Source: Paraburkholderia acidisoli
GTDB taxonomy: Bacteria > Pseudomonadota > Gammaproteobacteria > Burkholderiales > Burkholderiaceae
Assembly: GCF_009789675.1 (NCBI RefSeq)
Contig: NZ_CP046913.1
Location: 3,100,001-3,164,000 of the forward strand
Reading direction: 5' to 3'
DNA length: 64,000 nt
Part shown: in pieces, positions 17,914 through 26,589 of the stretch
Layout: each line of letters begins with the position of its first letter
Position numbering within the stretch: position 1 is the stretch's first letter
Made by a program: the position numbers and the translations under genes
Notes under the pieces: generated by a model
Database searches by the model: none
What the model was told of the DNA's origin: nothing
The model's input: only the letters and a program-made list of their open reading frames with translations

Positions 17914-18717
17914 ATGCAAACCACCGCCCCTTTTCTCACCGTCGTCATTCCAACTCACAAGCGCCCGCTGCTGCTCGAACGCACGCTCACGTCGATCAAA
18001 TCGCAGGCGCAGCCGTTCGCGCTCGAGATCATCGTGATCGCCGACGAAGCCGACGCCGCCACCGACGAGGTGTGCCAGCGGCTGCTCGGCCCGCAGGACA
18101 TCAAGATCCGGCGTAACGGCGCGCCCGGTCCCTCGGCGAGCCGCAATCTGGGCATCGACCTGGCGGCGGGACGCTACGTGATGTTTCTGGACGACGACGA
18201 CGCGTGGCAGCCGGAATTTCTCGCCCGCGTGGCGGCCGTGCCGCCAGTCCAGGGCGGCCGCTTCGTCTATTTCGATTGCAATGTCGTAACGGAAAATCGC
18301 GCGGGCGAGCGCCCGGAATATATTTCGGAGCGGCGGCTCGACACGGCCGGCAGGCTCAACGAGATGGTGTTCGTGCAGAACCAGGTGCACATGTCGTGCC
18401 TCATGTTTCCGCGCACCGTGATCGGCAACACGCGCTTCGACGTTTCGATGCGCGCGTACGAAGACTGGGAGTTCATCCTCGCGATCCTGTCGAAGGAAAT
18501 GCCCGAGCACGTCGCGCTCGACTGCTCGACCGTCTACGAGGTCGCCGACGCGTCGTCGGACCGGCGCGGCGATAGCGGCAATGCGACGAACGCGCACGCC
18601 ATCATGGATTATCTGTACGTGTACCGCCGCCATCCCGCGCCCAGCGACGCGTTGCGCCAGCAGCGCGCCGCGCTGATGCAGCGGGTCGGCATGGGGCTGC
18701 CGCCCGAACTGCTCTAG
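17914..18717 (+). CDS. GT2-family glycosyltransferase, copy B
   Basis: The protein has 267 residues and starts at an ATG with a good GAAGGAAT ribosome-binding site. Motifs parallel copy A: LTVVIPTHKRPLLLERTL, EIIVIADEADAATDEVC, GPSASRNLGIDLAAG, DDDDAWQPEFL, MRAYEDWEFILAIL and LYVYRRHPAP. Differences from copy A concentrate in residues 125-165 and near the C-terminus, which often contact the acceptor, so the two may add different residues or act on different acceptors. It is the last gene of the plus-strand run and converges with the methyltransferase-TPR-GT9 gene 39 bases away. Confidence 0.9.
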   Translation: MQTTAPFLTVVIPTHKRPLLLERTLTSIKSQAQPFALEIIVIADEADAATDEVCQRLLGPQDIKIRRNGAPGPSASRNLGIDLAAGRYVMFLDDDDAWQPEFLARVAAVPPVQGGRFVYFDCNVVTENRAGERPEYISERRLDTAGRLNEMVFVQNQVHMSCLMFPRTVIGNTRFDVSMRAYEDWEFILAILSKEMPEHVALDCSTVYEVADASSDRRGDSGNATNAHAIMDYLYVYRRHPAPSDALRQQRAALMQRVGMGLPPELL

Positions 18718-18756
18718 GCAACGCCGACCCGCCACGCGCGCGCGTGGCGGTTGGCC

Positions 18757-20952
18757 CTAGCGGCGCTTTTTGACCGCTTTCGCGGGTTTTGCCGCTTTCG
18801 CGGCTTTGGTCTTCAGCGCCTTGGTGTCCTTCGCGTCCTTCGCTTCTCTGGCTTTCGGCGCTTCGTCCCGCGCCACGGCCTCGACCGGCGCGGCCGCGGC
18901 GCGTTCCGCCAGCAGCGCGCCCAGCGACGCCGAGACGCTCGCCAGCACCGCCGTCCAGTCGCCCGCGCGCGGCTGACGGAACACCGTCAGCGTGGGATAC
19001 CACGGGCTGTCCACGCGATCTTCCAGCCAGGTCCAGTCGGAGTCGAAGCGGGCCAGCAGCCACACGGGTTTGCCGAGCGCCGCCGCGAGATGCGCCACCG
19101 CCGAATCCACCGTGATGACGAGATCGAGATTCGCCACGAGCGCCGCCGTATCGGCGTAATCGTTCAGTTCGGCGGACCAGTCGGTCAAACCGGCCACGGG
19201 CGCGCTCGAGCCCTGGCGCAACGCGAAGCACGCCACGCCCGCCAGTGCCGCCAGCGGCTGCATTGCCTCGACCGGCACCGAGCGGTGCACGTCGCGCCAC
19301 TGGGTGGGCTCGTCGTCCCAGTAAAGACCCACGCGCAGAGCGGGCGGCTCGCCCGCCAGCGAGACCATGCGCTCACGCCAGGCTTGCGCCGCGCCGGCAT
19401 CGACACGCAGATACGGCACCGTCGCGGGCACGCGCGCGAGCGTCGTGCGGAACGACCCGATCAGCGTGTGCATGGGCACGCGCGCGTCGCCGGTCTCGGT
19501 CAGCTGGCCCAGCGGTACGGCTTCGGCCACGCCCGCCGCCGCGCGCAGCAAGCGCACCAGCTCGTCCTGACATTCCACGATCACCCGTGCGCCCTGCTCC
19601 GCGAGCGACTGCGCGTAGCGCACGAACTGCAGCGTGTCGCCAGCGCCGCTGTCCGCCGAGAGCACGACGGTGCGGCCGTCCTGGCGCAGCGGCTGACCCG
19701 CCTCGTCGACGAATAACGCGGCCTGCTCGCTCGACGCCTGCGCGTGCGCGGCCGAAACCCAGCGCATTTCGTTCGCGCCGCGCTCGTAGTCGCCCCGCTT
19801 CCACAGCAGCCGGCCCAGCAGGATGTGCGCTTCCGTGTGGTCCGGGTTCAGACTCAGCGCGCGTTCGAGGCAGGCGAGCGCGTCGGCGGTGCGATTGGCG
19901 GCCTGGCAGTACTTGCCGAGCAGGCAATACACCTGGTCCTGCGCGGGGAACAGCGACGCGTGGCGTTCGAGCAAGGCGATCGCCGCGTCCAGTTCGTCGA
20001 GCACGACGTAGATATCGCACAGCGCCGACACCACCCGGACGTCGTTCGGCACGACGCGCAGCGCGTGCTCGTAGACTTCCTTCGCCTCGACGAAACGGCC
20101 GCTTTCGGCCAGCAGCAAGGCCAGATTCTGCAGCGTGCCGGGGTCGTCGCCGTTGATGCTCAGCGCCCGCCGCAGCAGGCTCTCGCGCTTCTCGCTCGAC
20201 AGCAGCAAGGCGAGATTGTTGAGCGCGGGCAGATGGTTGGGCTCGTCCTGGAGCACCGACTTGTAGCCTTCGAGCGCCGCGTCGAGCTGGCCGACCTGGT
20301 GCAGGATCGCGGCGCGCGCGAAGGTGGCCTCCACGTCGCTCACCGCGGGGGCATCCGCGGCCGCGCGCTCGCGCTTTTTCAGCACGAGTTCGATGCCCGA
20401 CTCGGCGAGCCCGTAGGACGACTGATCGTGGCGCGGCAGCGCGTAGTTGAACGCGGAGTCCAGCTTTTCGATCTTGAGGACTTCGACGTCGTCCTGAAAG
20501 TGGACCAGCAGCTTGAGCAGACTGATCGAACGCGGCGACCAGCTCGCGGGCTTGTGGATCGTGAACGACCACTGGTGCCCCGCATTGAAGGTCGAGGGCC
20601 ACACGCCCTGCTCGTAGAGATCCTCGTCGGGCACCGTCACCACGAGGTGGCCGCCCGGCTTGCAGATGCGAATCCAGTTGCGCAAGGCCTGCAGCGGATC
20701 GGCCACGTGCGCGAGGCTATGGCTCGAATGCACGAAGTCGTAGGTGTCGTCGGCCACGCCGTCCATCGCCATGGCGTCGCCGTCGGCCGGCTGCCAGCCG
20801 CGCACCGTTTTCGCGAGCGGAAAGAAGGACGCGAGGCCCGAGAGCAGACCGGGTTCCGAGCTGATGTCGATCCCCTCTCCCGCGATCCAGCGCGTGAAGA
20901 AGCGTTGGTCGTTGTTGCGACGAAGCAGGTGCTTGGCTATTTCATTCGCCAT
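18757..20952 (-). CDS. Methyltransferase - TPR - GT9 (heptosyltransferase-like) fusion with Lys/Ala tail
   Basis: This 731-residue multidomain protein begins with a class I SAM-dependent methyltransferase-like region (residues 1-200; DTYDFVHSSHSLAHVADPL and CKPGGHLVVTVPDEDLYE). About five TPR units follow (205-400; for example ALNNLALLLSSEKR and HILLGRLLWKRGDYERG). A GT9/heptosyltransferase-like domain occupies roughly 425-665 (VVLSADSGAGDTLQFVRYAQSLA; LDLVITVDSAVAHLAAALGKPVW). The last 35 residues are an Ala/Lys-rich, histone-H1-like tail (KTKAAKAAKPAKAVKKRR). It follows the sulfotransferase gene by 48 bases on the same strand, making a two-gene operon. The combination suggests methylation and glycosyl transfer on one scaffold; partners are unknown. 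Confidence 0.88.
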   Translation of the reverse strand: MANEIAKHLLRRNNDQRFFTRWIAGEGIDISSEPGLLSGLASFFPLAKTVRGWQPADGDAMAMDGVADDTYDFVHSSHSLAHVADPLQALRNWIRICKPGGHLVVTVPDEDLYEQGVWPSTFNAGHQWSFTIHKPASWSPRSISLLKLLVHFQDDVEVLKIEKLDSAFNYALPRHDQSSYGLAESGIELVLKKRERAAADAPAVSDVEATFARAAILHQVGQLDAALEGYKSVLQDEPNHLPALNNLALLLSSEKRESLLRRALSINGDDPGTLQNLALLLAESGRFVEAKEVYEHALRVVPNDVRVVSALCDIYVVLDELDAAIALLERHASLFPAQDQVYCLLGKYCQAANRTADALACLERALSLNPDHTEAHILLGRLLWKRGDYERGANEMRWVSAAHAQASSEQAALFVDEAGQPLRQDGRTVVLSADSGAGDTLQFVRYAQSLAEQGARVIVECQDELVRLLRAAAGVAEAVPLGQLTETGDARVPMHTLIGSFRTTLARVPATVPYLRVDAGAAQAWRERMVSLAGEPPALRVGLYWDDEPTQWRDVHRSVPVEAMQPLAALAGVACFALRQGSSAPVAGLTDWSAELNDYADTAALVANLDLVITVDSAVAHLAAALGKPVWLLARFDSDWTWLEDRVDSPWYPTLTVFRQPRAGDWTAVLASVSASLGALLAERAAAAPVEAVARDEAPKAREAKDAKDTKALKTKAAKAAKPAKAVKKRR

Positions 20953-21000
20953 GTGTATGCCTTTTAAATGCGTTGCGGGTGCCGTGCGGCGCGTGCGCGC

Positions 21001-22743
21001 TCAAACCAGCACCACCCACTGCGGATCGAGCGCTTGCCATTCAATGCGCTGGATCCATGGTTCGTAGGCCTGCGAGAGCAGCGCCCAGATAATCTGGCAT
21101 TCCGGCTGCGCGAGGCGCCAGCTCGTCTCGTAGACTTCGTCGAGCAAAGGCTGAATGCGCGCGGTGTTTTTCCACGCGATCAAGCCCGTGTTCATGATGC
21201 GGTTCGACATCGACAAACCGCGCGCCGGCCCTTCGCGCTCCAGCCATTCGATCGTCTGCGGCATCGTGAGCGCGTAGCGCTGCCACTCCATCGCCTGATC
21301 GATCTCGTCCTGGATCGACAGCTTCACGCGCGGCGTGTTGCGGATCAGCACCGATTTATCGGCGGGGAAATGCTCGGCGATGGTCTGCACGTGACGCGCG
21401 TCGAGCGCGAACTTGTGATCGCAATAGATGATCGCGTCGTCCGACGCGTAATGCGGAAACTCGCCGAAGAACTGCAGATAGCGAATGTACTTGGATTGCA
21501 GCGACGAGAACCGGTAGTCGTCCGTGAGCGGATGCGACTTCACGAACTCGAAGATCCAGCCCTTCGCCTCGACCGCTTCCTTCAGGTTGCGGTTGTTCGA
21601 AAAGAACACGCAGCGCATGCCCGGAATCGCGTCGTGCACCTGGCTGAACAGCGCGCCGAACAGGCAACTGATGACGAGCGGCTGACGGTCGCCCAGCGGC
21701 TTCGCGCTGATCCGGCCGGTGGTTTCGACAATGCGCGTTTCGAGCGTGGCAATGCGCTGGTCGCGCTCCGTCAACGCCTGGCTGTGCTGCTTGAGGTGAT
21801 GCTGCAACTGGCCGATAACCGCCTGCTGCGTGCCGATATGCTGATAGACGCGCGTTTCGTAGCCGAGCAGCGGCGCGACATCGGCGAGATACTGGCGTGC
21901 GCTTTCCAGCGCGGTTTCGAGCGCGGTGCCAGGCGCCGCGTCTGCCGTGCCGCGGCTCGCCGCTTCCAGCGCGCCGTACAGCTGCTTCACCGCGCGCGAG
22001 GCGCCGCGCGTGGCGTCGAGATCCTCGGGCCGAAAGCGCGTATGGCGCAGGCCGCCTTCGAGAAACTCCTGGTGGTATTCGGCGAGACTCGCCGCGTCCA
22101 CGCTCAGATTCAGCCGCGCGGCAATCCGTTCGAGTTCGGCCGTGGGCTGATCGAGCAGCGTGTCGTAATCGACGATCACGCGCTCGCACTCGCGCGTTTC
22201 GGCCAGCGACGGCACCACGTGCTCGAGCCACAGATGCAGCGCCTTTTCCTCGGCCATGCCGTCGCGTTTGGCGAGCGAGCGCGCGACGCTCAGCGGGTGC
22301 CGCACCGAGAGCACGTACTTCACCGGCACGCCAACGCGCTCGAACACGGGCTTCCAGAAGCGGATGAGGCGCGCGAGACGCGGGTCCTTCAGCGCGAAGG
22401 TCGTGTGGAGGCACTTCGCGCGCAAGGTGGCGAGCGCCTCGGCCTCGAACGCGGCGAGCCGCTCCGGCGCGATGCGCGACACGTCGATCTCGCCGAGCGT
22501 GTGCCACTCCATGCCGGCCGCCGCCATGAGTTCGACGTTGAGCTTGACGATGTCGTAGTCTTCGAAGAAACCCTTGTCGTTATTGCCGTCCGCCGCGGGC
22601 ATCAGGCGATCGCCGAGATCGGCGCCGAGCGCCGCCATGGCGCGCGCCGTCGCGCTGGTGCCGCTGCGATGCATGCCCAGCACCACGAGCAGCATGCCCG
22701 CCGCGCTTGCGGTGGAGGTTGCGGTACTGCGCCCTTCATCCAT
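21001..22743 (-). CDS. Sulfotransferase fused to a glycosyltransferase-like domain
   Basis: The preferred ATG (22743, preceded by GGGAACTC) gives 580 residues; 21 more precede it in frame. Residues 15-250 are a PAPS-dependent sulfotransferase: LGMHRSGTSATARAMAALG is the 5'-phosphosulfate loop, and KYVLSVRHPLSVARSLAKR fits the 3'-phosphate-binding region. A short coiled segment (HLKQHSQALTERDQRIATLE) links to a second domain (about 330-575) beginning CLFGALFSQVHDAIPGMRCV and containing FFSNNRNLKEAV, LQSKYIRYLQFF and DDAIIYCDHKFAL. This domain resembles glycosyltransferase-like DUF616/TOD1-type proteins. The protein may add a sugar and sulfate it. CysC in the same island could supply PAPS. It heads a minus-strand pair with the methyltransferase-TPR-GT9 gene. 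Confidence 0.85.
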   Translation of the reverse strand: MDEGRSTATSTASAAGMLLVVLGMHRSGTSATARAMAALGADLGDRLMPAADGNNDKGFFEDYDIVKLNVELMAAAGMEWHTLGEIDVSRIAPERLAAFEAEALATLRAKCLHTTFALKDPRLARLIRFWKPVFERVGVPVKYVLSVRHPLSVARSLAKRDGMAEEKALHLWLEHVVPSLAETRECERVIVDYDTLLDQPTAELERIAARLNLSVDAASLAEYHQEFLEGGLRHTRFRPEDLDATRGASRAVKQLYGALEAASRGTADAAPGTALETALESARQYLADVAPLLGYETRVYQHIGTQQAVIGQLQHHLKQHSQALTERDQRIATLETRIVETTGRISAKPLGDRQPLVISCLFGALFSQVHDAIPGMRCVFFSNNRNLKEAVEAKGWIFEFVKSHPLTDDYRFSSLQSKYIRYLQFFGEFPHYASDDAIIYCDHKFALDARHVQTIAEHFPADKSVLIRNTPRVKLSIQDEIDQAMEWQRYALTMPQTIEWLEREGPARGLSMSNRIMNTGLIAWKNTARIQPLLDEVYETSWRLAQPECQIIWALLSQAYEPWIQRIEWQALDPQWVVLV

Positions 22744-23227
22744 TACGTTGAGTTCCCGAATCGTTCCCGGATCGTGTTCAAATCGCGGCCGCCGTCCCGT
22801 TGCCATCGATCCATCCCGTGGCGGCGCCTCGTGCGACTCGCGTCGATCGTTGCGGCATTACCCGGAATCGCACCTCGCCACCCCGGCCGCATTCCGGCCA
22901 GATTGCCGGAGCGTGCGTGGATTATGGCGTGACTGCGGAGCCCGCAAACGCAGGATTAGAACCCGAAACGCGTTCCTGTTTGGCGGCTTGGCGCGGCGCA
23001 AAAGCAGGGAAACTTCAGCCTGTATCGACTCGTCCGCATGGTTCGTCGCGCGCGGCGCTCGAGCCGCCGCCCGCGCGCGGTATCTCAAGTTCAACCTGCG
23101 TGCGTCGTTAACCCGAGCGGGGAACCCTGCGGGGAATCGTCACCGACTTCGCCGAACTCACCGTCGCGAGAGACGCTTCGGCGTCGCGCCGCGAGACGGC
23201 ATCGCGTTCTAGCGTCCAGATCAAAAC
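22744..23227. other. Divergent intergenic region, no gene seen
   Basis: This 484-base gap lies between the sulfotransferase (minus) and GT32-like copy B (plus). It is GC-rich with short open frames that look like chance. I could not identify a convincing promoter pair, terminator or repeat. Confidence 0.5.
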
Positions 23228-23944
23228 ATGAGCATGTCACCGAATTTCCGCGATTTCGACGGGCTGAAGAGCCGAACCATTTTCTGCGCCTGGACCGGTC
23301 ACGACCCGCTGTCGGATAACCGCCTGAACGCGCTCTGGAGCCTCTTCAACAACGCCGGCTGCCCCGTGGTGTTCCTGACCGCGCGCACCATCGACACGTG
23401 GCAGAAGCCGGGGTTTCCGTTCCACCCCGCTTACCCGTTCCTGAGTTCGATGCACAAGGCCGACTACCTGCGCACGTACCTGATGCATCACTACGGCGGC
23501 GGCTACACCGACATCAAGCTGACCTCGAAACACTGGGCGCCGTTCTTCGACCAGCTCGAAGCCTCCGACGCGCACGCGCTGGGCTACCCGGAACTGGAAG
23601 AAGGCATCCCGCACATGGAAGGCGAAGTGGGCGACCAGATGCGCGCGGTGCACTCGGAACTCATCGGCATCTGCACGGTGATTTGCCGCAAGGGCACGCC
23701 ATTTACGGCCAAGTGGCTCGACTTTCTCGAGCGGCGGCTCGACGCGGCCATGCCGCTGCTGCAACAGCACCCGGCCAGGCACCCGATGGATCACCACGGC
23801 GTCACGCTGCCGGACGGGACCGTTTCGCCGTATCCGTTCCGCTGGGCCGGCGTGGGCGGCGAGACCTTCACGCCGCACGTGTACGAATTCCGCGACCAGA
23901 TCATCAAGGCGCCGATCGAGCCGATTTTCGGCGGCTACCGCTGA
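23228..23944 (+). CDS. GT32-like (capsular-synthesis type) glycosyltransferase, copy B
   Basis: This 238-residue paralogue of the protein at 17129-17842 has the signature HKADYLRTYLMHHYGGGYTDIK, nearly identical to copy A, and the same C-terminal pattern (APIEPIFGGYR). The N-terminal IFCAWTGHDPLSDNRLNALW also matches. The middle region (GIPHMEGEVGDQMRAVHSEL) differs, which may reflect another acceptor. A methyltransferase gene follows 30 bases downstream, so the two are probably co-transcribed. Confidence 0.87.
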   Translation: MSMSPNFRDFDGLKSRTIFCAWTGHDPLSDNRLNALWSLFNNAGCPVVFLTARTIDTWQKPGFPFHPAYPFLSSMHKADYLRTYLMHHYGGGYTDIKLTSKHWAPFFDQLEASDAHALGYPELEEGIPHMEGEVGDQMRAVHSELIGICTVICRKGTPFTAKWLDFLERRLDAAMPLLQQHPARHPMDHHGVTLPDGTVSPYPFRWAGVGGETFTPHVYEFRDQIIKAPIEPIFGGYR

Positions 23945-23974
23945 TGCGGCCGGCTTGAACCGCGGAGAAACACC

Positions 23975-25039
23975 ATGGGCATGCACCCGGAATTCAATCG
24001 CGAAGACGCATTTCTGCTGGTCGACATGCTGTTCGCGCAGGACAAGCTGAAGACGTTGAGTCAGCTGATCGAGAAAAAGCTGGTTTCGAGCGAGAGCATG
24101 CCGGCGTGGATTCCCTTCCTCTCGGCGCTGGAGCCGGGTTCCGCGCGCTGGTTCAAGACCATCGACCTGCTAAAGGTCAATATCGATCCGGCGATCAGCG
24201 GCGGCGGCAATATTTCGGAGCATAGCCCGCTCGAGATCGTGTCGAGCTACAAGGGAGTCTCCACGCTGTTCGACCGCGCCTTCTTCACGCCGGAGAACTT
24301 CAGGAACAAGACCGCCATCGACTATGGTTGCGGCGTGTTCCGGCCGCTGGGCGTGGCCGTCGTGCTGTTCGTGAACGGCCTGGACCGGGTGTTCGCCTAC
24401 GAGCCGTTTCCGCTGAAGGAAGGTTTTGCGTACGTTTCGTTGATGCAGGTGATGAACGAGATGCTCGTGCATCCCGGCAAGTTCGATTATTCCGGCATCG
24501 GCGAGTCGGAGATCATTCGCCGCATGCATTCGCTCGACCTGAGAAGTCTCGACGTCAAGTTCCAGAAACTGGCGGCGGGCGAGACGACGACCGTCGATCT
24601 GGGCGGCGTGATTTTCACCAATCGCATCGACGCCGTGCCGAGCGGCGAAGTCGACATTCACTTCAGCAATGCGGTGTTCGAGCACATTCCCGACATGGGC
24701 GAGGTGTCGCGCAATCTGCGCCGGATCACGTCGCCTGGCGGCGTTGGGTATCACATTGTCGATTTCGTCGATCACCGCTATTACGACGACTCGACGCTCT
24801 CTCCCTTCGAAAAATACTACGACGGCGTGCTGCACGAGATTAACGGCCTGCTGCCGTCCGAGCTGGAAGCGGCGTTCATTCACGACGGCTGGAGGCTGAA
24901 GAAGAGCCGGCTGCAACTCGTGCCCGACCACTTCTTCGCGAACGAAACGCGCAGCAAGGTCGCGCGCTACGAGAACGCGCCGGTGGCCGAACTCAATCAG
25001 CACATCAACGGTTACGAGTTCAGGCTAGCGGCGGCTTGA
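23975..25039 (+). CDS. SAM-dependent methyltransferase
   Basis: The 354-residue protein has a class I methyltransferase core beginning near residue 108: KTAIDYGCGVFRPLG is motif I, VFAYEPFP is the acidic end of strand two, and VDIHFSNAVFEHIPDMGEVSRNLRRITSPGG is the motif IV-to-post-motif region typical of Methyltransf_11/23 enzymes. The first 100 residues are a non-catalytic, mainly helical extension. GGAGAAAC precedes the start. Being the last gene of the plus-strand pair with GT32-like copy B, it is likely to methylate a sugar or lipid-linked intermediate (inference). Confidence 0.85.
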   Translation: MGMHPEFNREDAFLLVDMLFAQDKLKTLSQLIEKKLVSSESMPAWIPFLSALEPGSARWFKTIDLLKVNIDPAISGGGNISEHSPLEIVSSYKGVSTLFDRAFFTPENFRNKTAIDYGCGVFRPLGVAVVLFVNGLDRVFAYEPFPLKEGFAYVSLMQVMNEMLVHPGKFDYSGIGESEIIRRMHSLDLRSLDVKFQKLAAGETTTVDLGGVIFTNRIDAVPSGEVDIHFSNAVFEHIPDMGEVSRNLRRITSPGGVGYHIVDFVDHRYYDDSTLSPFEKYYDGVLHEINGLLPSELEAAFIHDGWRLKKSRLQLVPDHFFANETRSKVARYENAPVAELNQHINGYEFRLAAA

Positions 25040-25125
25040 GCGGTGTGACGGAGAAAGTGCGAGGTTCGCGGCGGATGGCAGTGTGCGGTGTTGGCGTCGC
25101 GCAATCGCGGAATGGCTGAAAATTT

Positions 25126-25201
25126 TGGCGCGCCCGGCTGGGATCGAACCAGCAACCCCTGCCTTCGGAGGGCAGTACTCTATCCATTGAGCTACGGGCG
25201 C
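25126..25201 (-). tRNA. tRNA-Arg (anticodon CCG)
   Basis: Read on the minus strand, the 7-bp acceptor stem GCGCCCG/CGGGCGC is followed by a D arm (AGCTCAATGGATAGAGT), an anticodon arm CTGCC-CTCCGAA-GGCAG with anticodon CCG, a T arm (GCTGG-TTCGATC-CCAGC), discriminator G and an encoded CCA. It closely resembles the E. coli tRNA-Arg(CCG). It marks the border between the glycan island and housekeeping genes. Confidence 0.96.
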
Positions 25202-25530
25202 GTTGACATCGCTTAAAGCGAAGCATGCAGCGAAAGCACTGCCACCGAACCGATGAACACGGTGAAGGCAGTACCGACGTGAGTCCGAGAGAATACCCGG
25301 TTTCGCCAGCCCCGTCCACCGAGCGCGTCAGCCGCCGTGCGTCGTCCAAATAAAGGGGCACGATGCACAATTGCGCACCCAGCTTCGGGTAAACGCCCGC
25401 TGAACAGCGCCTGCGCGCGGGCACCCACGGCAAAACCTTGCGACTATAATCGTCGGTGTTTGATCTGTCGCATGGCCACTGTCGTCCTGCTGTACCGCTC
25501 ACCACAAGACCAACGGGAGACGAGACAAGC
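25202..25530. other. Intergenic region tRNA-Arg / cytochrome c
   Basis: This 329-base divergent gap carries a perfect -10 hexamer for the downstream cytochrome gene at 25445-25450. Nothing else is identifiable; short frames here lack ribosome-binding sites. Confidence 0.5.
25445..25450 (+). promoter_or_regulatory. Candidate -10 box of the cytochrome c gene
   Basis: A perfect TATAAT lies 80 bases before the ATG of the cytochrome gene. No good -35 hexamer is visible 16-18 bases upstream, so activator dependence or a false match is possible. Confidence 0.45.
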
Positions 25531-26454
25531 ATGAGCGAAGCACCCCACGGAGCCCCGATCAAAACGCCCGGCCAGCTGATCGCCGCTATCATCGCCGGGT
25601 TTGCCGTCCCCATCGTCATCATCATTCTGCTCGCCTATTACGTCGACAATACGACGCGCACCGGCGCGGGCACCGACGAACTATCCGTCCAGCAAGTCGT
25701 CTCGCGCATCGCGCCCATTGCGCAGGTGAACGTGCGCGACGCCAACGCGCCGCGCGTCTACAAGACCGGCGAGCAGGTCTATCAGGCCGTGTGCTCGGCG
25801 TGTCACGCGGCGGGCGCCGCCGGCGCGCCCAAGTTCGGCAACGCGGGCGACTGGGCGCCGCGCATCGCGCAGGGCTACGACACGCTCTGGAAAACGGCGC
25901 TCGCGGGCAAGGGCGCCATGCCGCCGCGCGGCGGCACGAGCCCCGACGACTACAGCGACTACGAAATCGGCCTCGCCGTCGCCTATATGGCGAACCACGG
26001 CGGCGCGAACTTCCAGGATCCGCCCAAACCGGCGCCCGGCTCAGCGGCGCCCGGCGCAGCCAACGCCGCCTCGGGCGCCGCCGCAGCCGCACCGGCATCG
26101 GGAGCCTCGGGCGCCGACGCCAACGCCGCCCAGGCGCAAGCCGCCGCGGCCGCCATCGCGGCGATTCCGCAAGCCTCCTCCGCGGCACCGGCGGCGGGCG
26201 GCAGCGCGGATGCCTCGCAGGCCGGCAAGGCGCTCTACACGCAGGTCTGCCAGGCGTGCCACGCCGCGGGCGTGCTGGGCGCGCCCAAGTTCGGCGACAA
26301 GGCCGCGTGGGCGCCGCGCCTCAAGGACCCGATGGACACCATCTACAACTACGCGCTGCACGGCAAAGGCCAGATGCCACCGAAGGGCGGCTCCAACGCC
26401 TCCGACGCCGACGTCAAAGCCGCCGTCGACTACATGGTCAGCGCCGCGAAGTAG
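25531..26454 (+). CDS. Membrane-anchored dihaem cytochrome c (c5-like)
   Basis: The protein has 307 residues from the ATG preceded by GGGAGACGAG. A single N-terminal membrane segment (residues 18-38, IIAGFAVPIVIIILLAYYV) anchors it in the inner membrane with the remainder in the periplasm. Two class I haem sites, CSACH (about residue 89) and CQACH (about 241), each followed by a similar GAPKFGxxxxWAPR block and a distal GAMPPRGG / GQMPPKGG methionine loop, show an internal duplication. The domains are joined by an Ala/Pro/Gly-rich linker of some 60 residues. It is expected to pass electrons between a quinol-oxidising complex and a terminal oxidase. It appears monocistronic, with a strong terminator downstream. 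Confidence 0.92.
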   Translation: MSEAPHGAPIKTPGQLIAAIIAGFAVPIVIIILLAYYVDNTTRTGAGTDELSVQQVVSRIAPIAQVNVRDANAPRVYKTGEQVYQAVCSACHAAGAAGAPKFGNAGDWAPRIAQGYDTLWKTALAGKGAMPPRGGTSPDDYSDYEIGLAVAYMANHGGANFQDPPKPAPGSAAPGAANAASGAAAAAPASGASGADANAAQAQAAAAAIAAIPQASSAAPAAGGSADASQAGKALYTQVCQACHAAGVLGAPKFGDKAAWAPRLKDPMDTIYNYALHGKGQMPPKGGSNASDADVKAAVDYMVSAAK

Positions 26455-26503
26455 GTCACCGCGAAGTCGCCGCGAAGCCGCCGCGCGCTTCATCGGCAAA
26501 ACG

Positions 26504-26543
26504 AAAATCCCCGCGCCGTAGCGCTACGACGCGGGGATTTTTT
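26504..26543. terminator. Rho-independent terminator, probably bidirectional
   Basis: A GC-rich stem (AAAATCCCCGCG with CGCGGGGATTTT, internal palindrome GTAGCGCTAC) flanked by an A-run and a T-run lies between the cytochrome gene and the converging NTF2-like gene. It fits termination in both directions. Confidence 0.9.
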
Positions 26544-26589
26544 CGTCCGCCGATTCAACGCGCGGTTTCGCGCATCGTCTCGCGTGGGT

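Noticed and set aside
25126..25201. tRNA-Arg as integration site of the glycan island
   Set aside because: No integrase gene and no second copy of the tRNA 3' end was found in the window, so there is no direct evidence of site-specific insertion.
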